DNA of 64,000 nucleotides from Gemmatimonadetes bacterium 13_1_20CM_4_69_16 (GTDB lineage: Bacteria > Gemmatimonadota > Gemmatimonadetes > Gemmatimonadales > GWC2-71-9): assembly GCA_001919865.1 (NCBI GenBank), contig MNIR01000002.1, positions 16,256-80,255 of the forward strand, given 5' to 3'. The notes beneath the pieces were generated by a model. That model had not been told where the DNA came from, did no database searches, and worked only from the letters and a program-made list of their open reading frames with translations. Each line of letters begins with the position of its first letter. Within the stretch, counting starts at the first letter, position 1. Positions 51,227 to 59,341 of the stretch are shown here, piece by piece. The translations under genes were made by a program, and so were the position numbers.

Positions 51227-52737
51227 GCGATGCTGCGGACCGACGGAGCGATCGTGGCGGGCGCGGCCGCGGGCGCGGCGTCACCGCCCGCAGCCGGCAG
51301 CCAGAGACGCACGGTCGTGCCGTGGCCGGGCGCGCTGGCGATCTCCAGTCGGCCTCCCGCCTCCTCGACGTACCGTTTGGCAATCGCGAGCCCGAGCCCT
51401 GTGCCCTCGGGGCGGGTGGTGACGAAGGGCTCACACACGGTCGCAAGCAGCTCGGCGGGAATGCCGCAGCCCGAGTCGGCAATCTCGATGGTGATTCCCC
51501 CCCCGTCCGTGGCGGTCTCGCCGCGTTCCGGTCGGACGGCGATCGCGAGCCGTCCTCCCTCCGGCATGGCGTCGAGCGCGTTGGAAACGAGCTCCGTCAA
51601 CGCCTGCTCGAGACGCATGGGATCCACCCGAATGTCAGGCAGCCCCGCCGGAACGCTCAGCGCCAGATCGACGTGGCGCTCGCGCAGCAGCGCCGTGAAG
51701 CCCGAGAGCGCCCCATCCAGAAGCGCCGGCACGGTTTCGCGCAGCGGATGGAAGGAAGCGGGCCGCGAGAACGCCAGCAGGTGGGCAATCCGGAGATCGA
51801 GCCGGTCCACCTGCTCGACGATGGCATTCAGCTGCTCGCGTGCCACCGGAGACTCCACCCGGTGCCGCGCCAGCTGCGCCGCGGCGCGGAGACTTGCCAG
51901 CGGATTACGCAGCCCGTGCGCCACCGCGGCCGCCATCTGCCCGAGCGAGGCGAGCTTCTCGGACTGAACCAGCCGCGCGCGCGACTGGCGCAGCTGCTCC
52001 GTCATTTGGGCGAACGCGCGCGCCAGCTCGCCGATCTCGTCACGGGATCGCGGCTGCACCACGTGGTCCAGGTCGCCGGCGCCCACGACGGCCATTGCGT
52101 GACGCAGCTCGTTGAGCGGGCGCGCCAGACTGCGCGAGATCAGCCAAGACGCGACGAGGCCGGCGACGGCCGCGAGCGCGATGATCGACCAGAGAATCCG
52201 TCGTTCCGTCTCCACGATACCGCGCACTTGCGCGAACGCTCGCTGCACGCTGAACTCGCGCGCCTGGCGGTAGATCTCGCGGTTCACCTCGGCCAAGGCA
52301 GGCTGCAGCCGCTCGACCAGCTCGCGCCGCGCGGTGCGATAGGCCGCCTCGCGCTGCCCCGCATTGTAGAGCTGGAACACGCGGCCGGCGACCGCGCGGA
52401 TCTGGTCTTCGATCGCGCGGACGCCGGCGGCGAGCTTCATTTCGTCGGGGGGAAGCCCTGCGGTCCACCGCTCGAGCCAATAGCGCACCACCTGCTCGGT
52501 CAGCGGAAACTCCTGTTTCGCCCTGGGGTCTCCTCCCAGGTAGCGCCACACCACCTGGGTCTGGTTGAACATGGCGTCTTCGACTTCAGCGTAGGTGCGT
52601 GACCGCGCCAGGCGTTGGCCCAGCTCCTCCAGCGTCGCCTGCTCGAGCGCGTTGGTCCGGACCGCCTGGATCCCGACCAGCAACGCGGGGACAACCATGA
52701 GCGAGAACCCCAGCAGCAGCTTGCGCTGGAGGGTCAC
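51223..52737 (-). CDS. Membrane sensor histidine kinase of the NtrB type
   Basis: I chose the GTG at 52737, with GAGG just before it, giving 504 residues. Two spans (about 8-24 and 183-203) enclose a periplasmic sensor of about 155 helical residues. A HAMP linker (RPLNELRHAMAVVGAGDLDHVV) follows, then the phospho-acceptor His in AAAVAHGLRNPLAS (about 272) and the ATPase boxes: N in LTELVSNALDAMP, G1 DSGCGIP, F, and G2 GTGLGLAIAKRYVEEAGG. It is 7 bp downstream of pqqB and coupled to the response regulator. The signal is unknown; an alcohol or PQQ-related one is a guess. Confidence 0.9.
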   Translation of the reverse strand: MTLQRKLLLGFSLMVVPALLVGIQAVRTNALEQATLEELGQRLARSRTYAEVEDAMFNQTQVVWRYLGGDPRAKQEFPLTEQVVRYWLERWTAGLPPDEMKLAAGVRAIEDQIRAVAGRVFQLYNAGQREAAYRTARRELVERLQPALAEVNREIYRQAREFSVQRAFAQVRGIVETERRILWSIIALAAVAGLVASWLISRSLARPLNELRHAMAVVGAGDLDHVVQPRSRDEIGELARAFAQMTEQLRQSRARLVQSEKLASLGQMAAAVAHGLRNPLASLRAAAQLARHRVESPVAREQLNAIVEQVDRLDLRIAHLLAFSRPASFHPLRETVPALLDGALSGFTALLRERHVDLALSVPAGLPDIRVDPMRLEQALTELVSNALDAMPEGGRLAIAVRPERGETATDGGGITIEIADSGCGIPAELLATVCEPFVTTRPEGTGLGLAIAKRYVEEAGGRLEIASAPGHGTTVRLWLPAAGGDAAPAAAPATIAPSVRSIA

Positions 52738-52744
52738 CTGCGCC

Positions 52745-53650
52745 TCACAGTTCGAACTCCATGCCGTCTTCCCCCACCTCGAGCCCGGCTGCCTCGACTT
52801 GGGCCCGTTCGCCCGACGTGCGGCACAAGATCGGATTGGTGTTGTTGATGTGCACGAGCACGGTCCGCTTCGCGCCGACGCGCGGGAGCAGCTCGATGCC
52901 TCCCGCGGGGCCGCCCACCGGGAGATGCCCCATCTCGCGCGCCGTCGGCGCGTCCGCACCCGCGGCCCGCAACTCGCCGTCCGACCAGAACGTGCCGTCG
53001 AACAGCAGCACATCCGCTCCGGTCGCGGTGCCGCGGACCGCGTCGTCCACCGCGCCCGCCGTGGGAATATAGGCGAGCGTTCCGCCGGTCCGCTCATCGC
53101 GCAGGCGCAGGCCGACGTCGAACGTCGCCGCCGGTGCCGCGTGGGCATAGCGAGGCGGTCGGCGCGCCACGGGAAGCGCGGTGCACTGAATCCCGAGGGA
53201 CTCGCCGCCCGCGTCGGCCAGCTGGAGCGGCCGCGCCTCGGGGAGGGCGCGGGCGTCCACTCCCGCGTACGCGGCGAGCACGCGGTACAGTGGCCACTCG
53301 GCGCCGAGCAGGGCGGCGACGCCCGTCGGCGCGTACACCGGTAGCTTGGAGGTTCCCTCGCGCAACAGCATGAGGCCGAGCGTGTGGTCGATCTCTCCAT
53401 CGGTGAGAATCACGGCAGTGATGGGCGTACCGCGGGCGCCGCGCGGCCACAGCGACCGGTGAGCGCCCAGCTGCACGCGCAGGTCGGGCGACGCATTGAG
53501 GAGAATCCAGCGCTCGCCGTCCGCGCTCACGGCCACCGATGACTGAGTGCGTGCGGCGCCGCCGTCGCGCGCCGCGCGGCAATTGGCGCAGCCGCAGTTC
53601 CACTGCGGCAGCCCTCCGCCCGCCGCCGAGCCGAGGATGATCACCCGCAT
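52745..53650 (-). CDS. pqqB: PqqB, PQQ biosynthesis metallo-hydrolase-fold hydroxylase
   Basis: The ATG at 53650 gives 301 residues starting MRVIILGSAAGGGLPQWNCG, the standard PqqB beginning. The zinc-binding Cys motif WNCGCANC, the MBL-fold motif LTDGEIDHTLGL, FDGTFWSDGEL, MGHLPVGG and VLVHINNTNPIL are all family-specific. PqqB hydroxylates the cross-linked Glu-Tyr intermediate. It is separated from pqqACDE by the two-component genes and sits 7 bp after an aminotransferase gene. Confidence 0.96.
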   Translation of the reverse strand: MRVIILGSAAGGGLPQWNCGCANCRAARDGGAARTQSSVAVSADGERWILLNASPDLRVQLGAHRSLWPRGARGTPITAVILTDGEIDHTLGLMLLREGTSKLPVYAPTGVAALLGAEWPLYRVLAAYAGVDARALPEARPLQLADAGGESLGIQCTALPVARRPPRYAHAAPAATFDVGLRLRDERTGGTLAYIPTAGAVDDAVRGTATGADVLLFDGTFWSDGELRAAGADAPTAREMGHLPVGGPAGGIELLPRVGAKRTVLVHINNTNPILCRTSGERAQVEAAGLEVGEDGMEFEL

Positions 53651-53657
53651 GGCACCA

Positions 53658-54830
53658 TCATCCCACGGCTCCGAGCGTCTCGGCGAGCGTGTCCAGGGTT
53701 CGGTCCACCGTCGCGTCGTCGTGCGCCAGCGACACGAAGTTATAGGCCGTCCGCTTGAACAGCACCCCGCGCGCCGCACAGCCTCGCGCCACGTCGCGCG
53801 ACAGGTGCTCCGCCGCGAAGTGTAGAAAGCACATCTCGGCGATGCCACCGACGCCCGTGACGACGTCCGGGTGCTGGCGTTGCAGCCGATGCAGGCCGTG
53901 CAGCAGCCGCGTGCCGACCCGGTGCAGGTGGGCGCAGACGTCGGCCCGCTCCATCACCTCGAGCGTCGCCTTCGCGGCGGCGAGCGCTACGCTCTCGGTC
54001 GCCAGGGTGGAGGAAATCCAGGTGCGGGACACCCCTGCCATCACGGCGGCGCGACCGCCGACCGCCGCGAGCGGGAATCCATTCGCGAGCGCCTTGCCGA
54101 GCACCACCAGATCGGGACGGACGCCGTAGCGCTCTGCCGCGCCGCCGACGCCCAAGCGGAACGCCGTCTTGATCTCGTCGAACACGAGTACCGCCCCGAC
54201 GCGTTCGGTCTCCGCGCGCAGCACGTCGAGCCACTGGCGCGTCGGCTCGACCACGACCACCGGCTCGACTACTACGACGGCGAGGCGATCTCCCGCCTCG
54301 CGGATCAATTGGCGTGTGCCATCGGGGTCGTTGAAGGGAAGCTCGCCGTACAGGGCGCGGGTCGCCGCGGGCACGCCTTCGGTCCCCTGGCACCAGTCGA
54401 GCCACCCGTGGTAGCCGCAGCCGAGCGCGCGCTCGCGCCCGGTGGCGACGCGGGCCAGCCGCACCGCCGCCGCCACCGCCTCGGCGCCGGTCTTGAGAAA
54501 CCGCACGCGCTCGAGCCACGGGATGCGCCGGCTCAGGGCCTCGGCGAGCTCCTCCTCGAGGACGGGGGGAAGCGGCCCCACTACGCCCGCGGCGATCGCC
54601 TGCTCGGCGGCGCGGTTCACGTCCGGGTGACCGTAGCCGAGCGCCACGGCGCCGAGCGCCATCACATAGTCCACGTATTCGCGCCCTTGGGCGTCCCAGA
54701 CGCGGCAGCCCGAGGCGCGTACCATCCGCTCGGGGACGCTCGCGTCTTCCCCCGGTTCGGCGCCGCCGAACAGGGCGTCAGGCCGTTTGCTACCGGTCGA
54801 CGTGAATCCCGGAACGCGCGAGTCGCTCAC
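53658..54830 (-). CDS. Class III aminotransferase (glutamate-1-semialdehyde aminomutase-like)
   Basis: 390 residues with a PLP fold-type I layout: VWDAQGREYVDYVMALGAVALGYGHPDV, FLKTGAEAVAAAVRLAR (phosphate site), GYHGWLDWCQG, VFDEIKTAFRLG with the PLP-nitrogen Asp, and the Schiff-base Lys in VVLGKALANGFPLAAV near 238. It resembles HemL-like semialdehyde aminomutases that in other genomes act on nucleotide- or glycan-linked sugars or amino aldehydes. It overlaps the SpoU gene by 41 bp. No heme genes are nearby, so HemL itself is unlikely. Confidence 0.85.
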   Translation of the reverse strand: MSDSRVPGFTSTGSKRPDALFGGAEPGEDASVPERMVRASGCRVWDAQGREYVDYVMALGAVALGYGHPDVNRAAEQAIAAGVVGPLPPVLEEELAEALSRRIPWLERVRFLKTGAEAVAAAVRLARVATGRERALGCGYHGWLDWCQGTEGVPAATRALYGELPFNDPDGTRQLIREAGDRLAVVVVEPVVVVEPTRQWLDVLRAETERVGAVLVFDEIKTAFRLGVGGAAERYGVRPDLVVLGKALANGFPLAAVGGRAAVMAGVSRTWISSTLATESVALAAAKATLEVMERADVCAHLHRVGTRLLHGLHRLQRQHPDVVTGVGGIAEMCFLHFAAEHLSRDVARGCAARGVLFKRTAYNFVSLAHDDATVDRTLDTLAETLGAVG

Positions 54831-55539
54831 CGTATTTGACCACCTCGATCGCTATCGCCCGTAGCAACTTCGCTTCGCGCTCGTCGAGGGGCGTTCGATG
54901 GACGATCTCTCGAATCGTGCGCATCACGCTCTCGGCCTGGCGCGTCTTGAAAAACTCGATGACCTCGAGCGCCGCCTCCGCGTCCGCGAACAGCCGCTGC
55001 AGATCCTCGGCCTTGGCCGGCGGCGCCTCCCGGCGCGGCGGTTTGAAGGGGCGCGCGGCGTCGCCGCGCGCCAGCGCCAACTCGTACAGCATCAACACCA
55101 CCGCGTGCCCCAACTGAAGCGAAGCGTACGAGGGATCGGTCGGAATCGTCACCACGCGGTGGCACAGGTCCAGCGCCGCGTTCGGCAGCCCCTTGTCCTC
55201 GCGTCCAAACAGGAGGGCGACGGGGCCTCCCTCCGAGCAGGCAAACAGCTCCGCCGCTGCCTCGCGGGGACGCTGCAAGTTGCGCTTCGCGCTGCGGGGA
55301 CGCGCCGTGCAGCCGACCACGTGCACGCAGTCGGCGAGCGCCTCCTCCAACCGTTCGTAGCGTGCTACTCGCGCCAGGACATCCTGCGTTTGGTGCGCGA
55401 TCCCCTCGATGCGGTGCGCGTCGTACTCGCGCGGGCTCACCAGCCGCAGGTCCCGGAACCCGAAGTTCTTCAGCGCGCGCACTACGTGCGCGATGTTGAC
55501 GAGGTCCTGGGGCTCGTGGAGGACGACGAGGACGCTCAT
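54790..55539 (-). CDS. SpoU/TrmH-family RNA 2'-O-methyltransferase (TrmJ-like)
   Basis: The ATG at 55539 gives 249 residues. The SPOUT knot motifs are seen: LHEPQDLVNIAHVVRALKNFGF (motif 1, Asn/Arg), VALLFGREDKGLPN (motif 2) and IPTDPSYASLQLGHAVVLMLYEL (motif 3). A C-terminal helical tail follows. TrmJ-type enzymes methylate the ribose at tRNA position 32; the exact target is not proven. Its location between heparinase and aminotransferase genes seems incidental or reflects operon growth by overlap. Confidence 0.88.
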   Translation of the reverse strand: MSVLVVLHEPQDLVNIAHVVRALKNFGFRDLRLVSPREYDAHRIEGIAHQTQDVLARVARYERLEEALADCVHVVGCTARPRSAKRNLQRPREAAAELFACSEGGPVALLFGREDKGLPNAALDLCHRVVTIPTDPSYASLQLGHAVVLMLYELALARGDAARPFKPPRREAPPAKAEDLQRLFADAEAALEVIEFFKTRQAESVMRTIREIVHRTPLDEREAKLLRAIAIEVVKYGERLARSGIHVDR

Positions 55540-58319
55540 CCCACCAGCTCCAGGATCCCCATCCGCTCCGGCTCCTGCCGATCTCCCCGCAGCCACACCC
55601 ATCCGTTTCCGCCGCTCCAGACGAGCTGCCCCGCCCGTCGCACTCGGCCGGGGAGCATCTCGTTAATGATAAGGTCGAAACCGACCCGGCCCCCGACATG
55701 CGCGCGGTGCCAAACGGGCCAGGCGACCGCCAACGTGACGCGGTAGCCGCGCTGCGTGCGCCTCCAGGCGCCCTCGACGCCGTCGGGAACGCCCGGCGAC
55801 CCACCGGCGGCTCGGACCCGCACGCCGCCTCGGTCCTGCCCTTCGGGCACGACCAGCCAGCCGGCGACGTCGCCGCTTTCCAGATCGCGCAAGTACAGCT
55901 GCAGCCCGTCCGAGTGAACCTCGTCGGGCTCGTTGTCGAGCCGCAGCGGCGCCGCGTCGGCGGCGCGGAAACACAGGTCCGGCTTCGTCACCTCTACGGC
56001 GAGGTAGAACGCCTCGTCGTCCCAGCCGGCATAGGCGATCGCGGAGAAATCTTCGGGCCCGGAGTACGGCTCTTCGCTGCGACGATACTGGTCCTCGAGC
56101 TCGAGTCGCAACGGCTCGCTGGTATCGAACCCGTCGCCGCTGCCGTCGAGCGCGGGACGCCGCTCCACCCGCAACGCCGTCCCCTCCGCCGGCTTGGGGG
56201 GATCGAGCTCCACGAGCGGTGCGAACGGCGGCTCCGCATCCCGCGCGCCCGCGAGTCGCACCCGCGTCGCCGCGGAGGCGATCTCCCACCCCGTCACATG
56301 CGGCGCGTGGCGATCCACGCCGTGAATCGTGTCCACTTCGATGACACTCCCCTTGACGCGCACGCCACGCAGCAGCGCCGCCTCGCCCACCGGCTCCAGC
56401 ACGGTGACGAGCCGTACGCTCCGCCCCCGCGAGCGGATCACATAGAACGGCTCCAGGGCCTCGCCGCCCGGCCGCCCCGGGCCCTGAGCGCGCAGCAGCT
56501 CGCCTTGGAAAGTGAAGTGCGCCGTCAGCCGTCGGCTGCCGGCCGCCAGCTCGACCACGCAGGGGCCATCTCGCTCGGCAACGAAGCGCTCGACGCGCGA
56601 GACGAACTGGTCGGTCAGCTCGGCGTCCTCCCACCGTCCCCGTGTGGTCACGTCCCCACGCCCGGCAAAATGCCAGGGCAATTCGAGGAGATGCTCCTCA
56701 CGGCTCGCGAGCTCGACGATGTCGAGCACGTACGCCGGTCCGGACACGATGGTGCGGGTCACCTCGCCGTAGCGTCCCCGCGACCACGCCCAATCGCGCT
56801 GGGCATCAAACGCTTCGCAGGTCGCGGCACGGGGCGCTTGCGATGCGCCGTCCAGGCGCGGTGCGTTGTGCGCCAGCGTGGAGCGGTACCAGAAGAGGTC
56901 GCGCGCCACGTACGACCCCGTGCCGAAATCCGGCAGCCAGTGGACTCCGTCGGCGTAGAGCGTGAGATGCAACCGGTCGGGATGCCCATGCCCGCCTCCG
57001 GTCTGGCCGCACTCGAGGCTCACGTACCGCCCCCCGCGCCCCCCGCGCGCCCCGCCCTCCACGCCCGTGCGCAGCACGGCGAGTCCCTGCGACTCGAGCA
57101 ACACGCTGTCGGGAGACCAGGGTGGGGCATCGCTTGACAGCTCGGGCTCCATGAACAGCAGCGCCCACCAGGAGAGGCGGTCGCGCGAGACGGGAGAAGG
57201 GAGAGGTTCGGTCGGCGCATCGTGCAAGTACGAATCGAACACTTCCGGCTTCACCGCGGACACGTTGTACAACGCGTTGAGCCAACTCTGGAGCTCGCCC
57301 TTCCCCCCTTCCCCTTCCCCTTGCCGCGTTTCGGCGAGCCCGACCTCCCACACCTCGAGGTACATCGGCTGCGCGAGCGAGATCCCGAAGCGCGAATCCT
57401 TGCGCGCGGGGAACGTGAAATCGGGGAGCGCGGTGAGCGTCGGCGCGAGCAGCGCGGCGCGCAAGCGCGCCGCCGGCTCGGGCTCGGCCGCGAGCTCGAC
57501 GCCCGCCGCGCGCGCCCACGGGGCGCCGGTCAGCAGCCCGCGCAGCGCGAACAGGTGATAGTTCTCTCCTTCGTACCACATCCCGTCCCGCCCAAACCCA
57601 CGCGCCAGGTGCGCCAGCAGACCGGTCTGACCCTCGATTGCCCGCTGTGCCAGGTCCTGGTCCTCGAACCAGACGGCGATCGCCGCCAGCGCCGCATCGT
57701 TCCACGTCTGACGGTTCGAGAACCCTTCGTCGAACTCGCCGATCAAGTTGGCCGCCTCGTCCGCCACCTGTCCCACACCCTTCGCGGCGGCGGCGTCCAG
57801 CCGTCCCGACTCGCGCAGCAGGACCGCAGCCGCGAGGTAGTTGCAAATCCAAATGGATTCGAGGTACGTGGAGAAGAACAGCCGGCTCGGTCCGAGCACG
57901 TTGTCCCGATTGGGATATTGCCAATAGCTCCGCGCGTAAGCGCGGAGAATCTCGGCGGCCCTCGCACCCGCCCCTTCGTTTCCCCCGAGCGCCGCGAGCG
58001 CGGCGAGATGTGCCGCCCGCTCGGCGAGCCACAGGTGCTGGAACCGCGCCCAGGCGCGGTCGTGCCGCTCGCCGGTGTACGTCTGGCCACAGCGCGAGCA
58101 GCGGTGCTCGTGCGGGCTCCACGGATCGAAGGTGAGTGTCGTGCCGTCTGCCGGGCAGATGCCGCCGTCGGCGGAGAGCAGAGCCTTCTCGGACGGGACG
58201 GGCGGCATCCGCTCGATCACGGGCGTGGCGCGTTGACCCAGGCGGGCCAGCAGGGCCGACAGATCGCGCGAGCGGGCGATCTCCGCCCGGCGCGTGGCGA
58301 GCACCTCCGCGGTCACCAT
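55536..58319 (-). CDS. Heparinase II/III-like protein with C-terminal CBM9-like domain
   Basis: 927 residues. Residues about 30-90 include a Cys4-like knuckle (GGICPADGT, CSRCGQTYTG). Residues about 95-330 form an alpha/alpha toroid, with SNRQTWNDAALAAIAVWF and MWYEGENYHLFALRG. About 390-640 is the beta-sandwich of heparinase II/III, with GGGHGHPDRLHLTLYADGVHWLPDFGTGSY and the catalytic His/Tyr set. The last 180 residues (DDEAFYLAVEVTKPD, DGLQLYLRD, AWPVWHRAHVGGRVGFDLIINE) resemble a CBM9-like carbohydrate-binding domain. It lacks a signal peptide. A polysaccharide-lyase role on uronic-acid glycans is inferred. Confidence 0.8.
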   Translation of the reverse strand: MVTAEVLATRRAEIARSRDLSALLARLGQRATPVIERMPPVPSEKALLSADGGICPADGTTLTFDPWSPHEHRCSRCGQTYTGERHDRAWARFQHLWLAERAAHLAALAALGGNEGAGARAAEILRAYARSYWQYPNRDNVLGPSRLFFSTYLESIWICNYLAAAVLLRESGRLDAAAAKGVGQVADEAANLIGEFDEGFSNRQTWNDAALAAIAVWFEDQDLAQRAIEGQTGLLAHLARGFGRDGMWYEGENYHLFALRGLLTGAPWARAAGVELAAEPEPAARLRAALLAPTLTALPDFTFPARKDSRFGISLAQPMYLEVWEVGLAETRQGEGEGGKGELQSWLNALYNVSAVKPEVFDSYLHDAPTEPLPSPVSRDRLSWWALLFMEPELSSDAPPWSPDSVLLESQGLAVLRTGVEGGARGGRGGRYVSLECGQTGGGHGHPDRLHLTLYADGVHWLPDFGTGSYVARDLFWYRSTLAHNAPRLDGASQAPRAATCEAFDAQRDWAWSRGRYGEVTRTIVSGPAYVLDIVELASREEHLLELPWHFAGRGDVTTRGRWEDAELTDQFVSRVERFVAERDGPCVVELAAGSRRLTAHFTFQGELLRAQGPGRPGGEALEPFYVIRSRGRSVRLVTVLEPVGEAALLRGVRVKGSVIEVDTIHGVDRHAPHVTGWEIASAATRVRLAGARDAEPPFAPLVELDPPKPAEGTALRVERRPALDGSGDGFDTSEPLRLELEDQYRRSEEPYSGPEDFSAIAYAGWDDEAFYLAVEVTKPDLCFRAADAAPLRLDNEPDEVHSDGLQLYLRDLESGDVAGWLVVPEGQDRGGVRVRAAGGSPGVPDGVEGAWRRTQRGYRVTLAVAWPVWHRAHVGGRVGFDLIINEMLPGRVRRAGQLVWSGGNGWVWLRGDRQEPERMGILELVG

Positions 58320-59341
58320 GCGCGCACCCCCGTCGCCGCCCAGCGGAGCGGGAGCATGGTGGCCCCGGCCTCCCGTGCCGCGGCGACGGCGGGCCGCACG
58401 TCGTCACCTGCGACGAAGAACATCGCCCCTCCCGCCCCCGCCCCAGCGGCCTTGCCGCCGAGCGCGCCCGCGTCCGCGAGCGCGCGCTCGAGCCGGGCCA
58501 TCTCAGGCGTGCGCATCTCGGGGTCGAGCGCCTGCTGGAGCCGCCAGTTTTCGCCCAGCCCCTTTGCTACGCGCGCCAGGTCGGCCGCGCGCAGCGCTTC
58601 GGCCATGGCGTCCGCCACGTCGCGCATCGCCCGCAACGCGCCCGTCACCTGCCGGTCGTCGCGCGCGTACGCGGCCATCACGCGCGCGATGGTGGCGCCC
58701 GAGACGCGCGAGCGACCCGTGTAGCACAGCACCGTCTGCCGCTCGAGCGCCGCGGCGAACGCCGGGTCGAGGGTGATCGGCTCGATCCCGACGTCGGGGT
58801 CACGGAAGCTGAGGCGCTGAAATCCGCCCAGGGCGGCCGCGAACTGGTCCTGTTTGCCGCCCGGGATCCCGGCCTCGACCGTCTCCAGGTACCATGCCTG
58901 CTCGGCGATCTCGCGCTCGGACGGGCGCTCGCCGCGCGCGTGAGTGAGCGCCGCGACGAGTGCCACGTCCAACGCGCCCGAGCTGCCGAGCCCCGACCCG
59001 GGAGGCGCGTCGGACCGCGTGGTCAGCGTGCACGCGCTCTGCACCGGGAACATCCGCAGCGCCGCCTTGATCAGATTGAGGCGACCGTCCAGGACGAGCC
59101 CGCCCGAGTCGGCGCACTCGAGCTCCTGGCCCAGCTCCTCGGAGACGAGACGGATCAGCGTGCCGCCGAGCTTCAACTCGACGTGAGCCGCGAGGTCGAT
59201 GCACCCATTCACCACGACCCCCCCTTCACGCGCGGAGAATGGGGGCACGTCGGTCCACCCGCCCGCGAAATCGAGCCGTACCGGCGCGGCGGCCCGGAAC
59301 TCGCTCACCAGCTCGCGTCGCTTCACGGGCCGACGCGCCAC
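58313..59341 (-). CDS. GHMP-family sugar kinase (heptose/fucose kinase type)
   Basis: 342 residues. GHMP motifs are complete: APVRLDFAGGWTDVPPFS at the start, the ATP-binding PPGSGLGSSGAL near 114, EAGIPGGKQDQFAAALGG, and the terminal GKAAGAGAGGAMFF. This subgroup includes D-glycero-D-manno-heptose-7-phosphate kinases (HddA) and fucokinases; GGWTD leans towards the sugar-kinase side. It lies between the substrate-binding protein and heparinase-like genes with overlaps of 7-19 bp, so a carbohydrate-salvage role fits. Confidence 0.85.
   Translation of the reverse strand: MARRPVKRRELVSEFRAAAPVRLDFAGGWTDVPPFSAREGGVVVNGCIDLAAHVELKLGGTLIRLVSEELGQELECADSGGLVLDGRLNLIKAALRMFPVQSACTLTTRSDAPPGSGLGSSGALDVALVAALTHARGERPSEREIAEQAWYLETVEAGIPGGKQDQFAAALGGFQRLSFRDPDVGIEPITLDPAFAAALERQTVLCYTGRSRVSGATIARVMAAYARDDRQVTGALRAMRDVADAMAEALRAADLARVAKGLGENWRLQQALDPEMRTPEMARLERALADAGALGGKAAGAGAGGAMFFVAGDDVRPAVAAAREAGATMLPLRWAATGVRAW

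Noticed and set aside
47366..53650. PQQ-dependent alcohol dehydrogenase cluster
   Set aside because: Only PQQ synthesis, its regulators and an exporter pair are present; no quinoprotein dehydrogenase propeller gene lies in the window.
57222..58724. 500-residue plus-strand frame opposite the heparinase and GHMP kinase genes
   Set aside because: It has no domain signal and is rich in Arg, Gly and Ala, as expected of antisense frames in GC-rich DNA.
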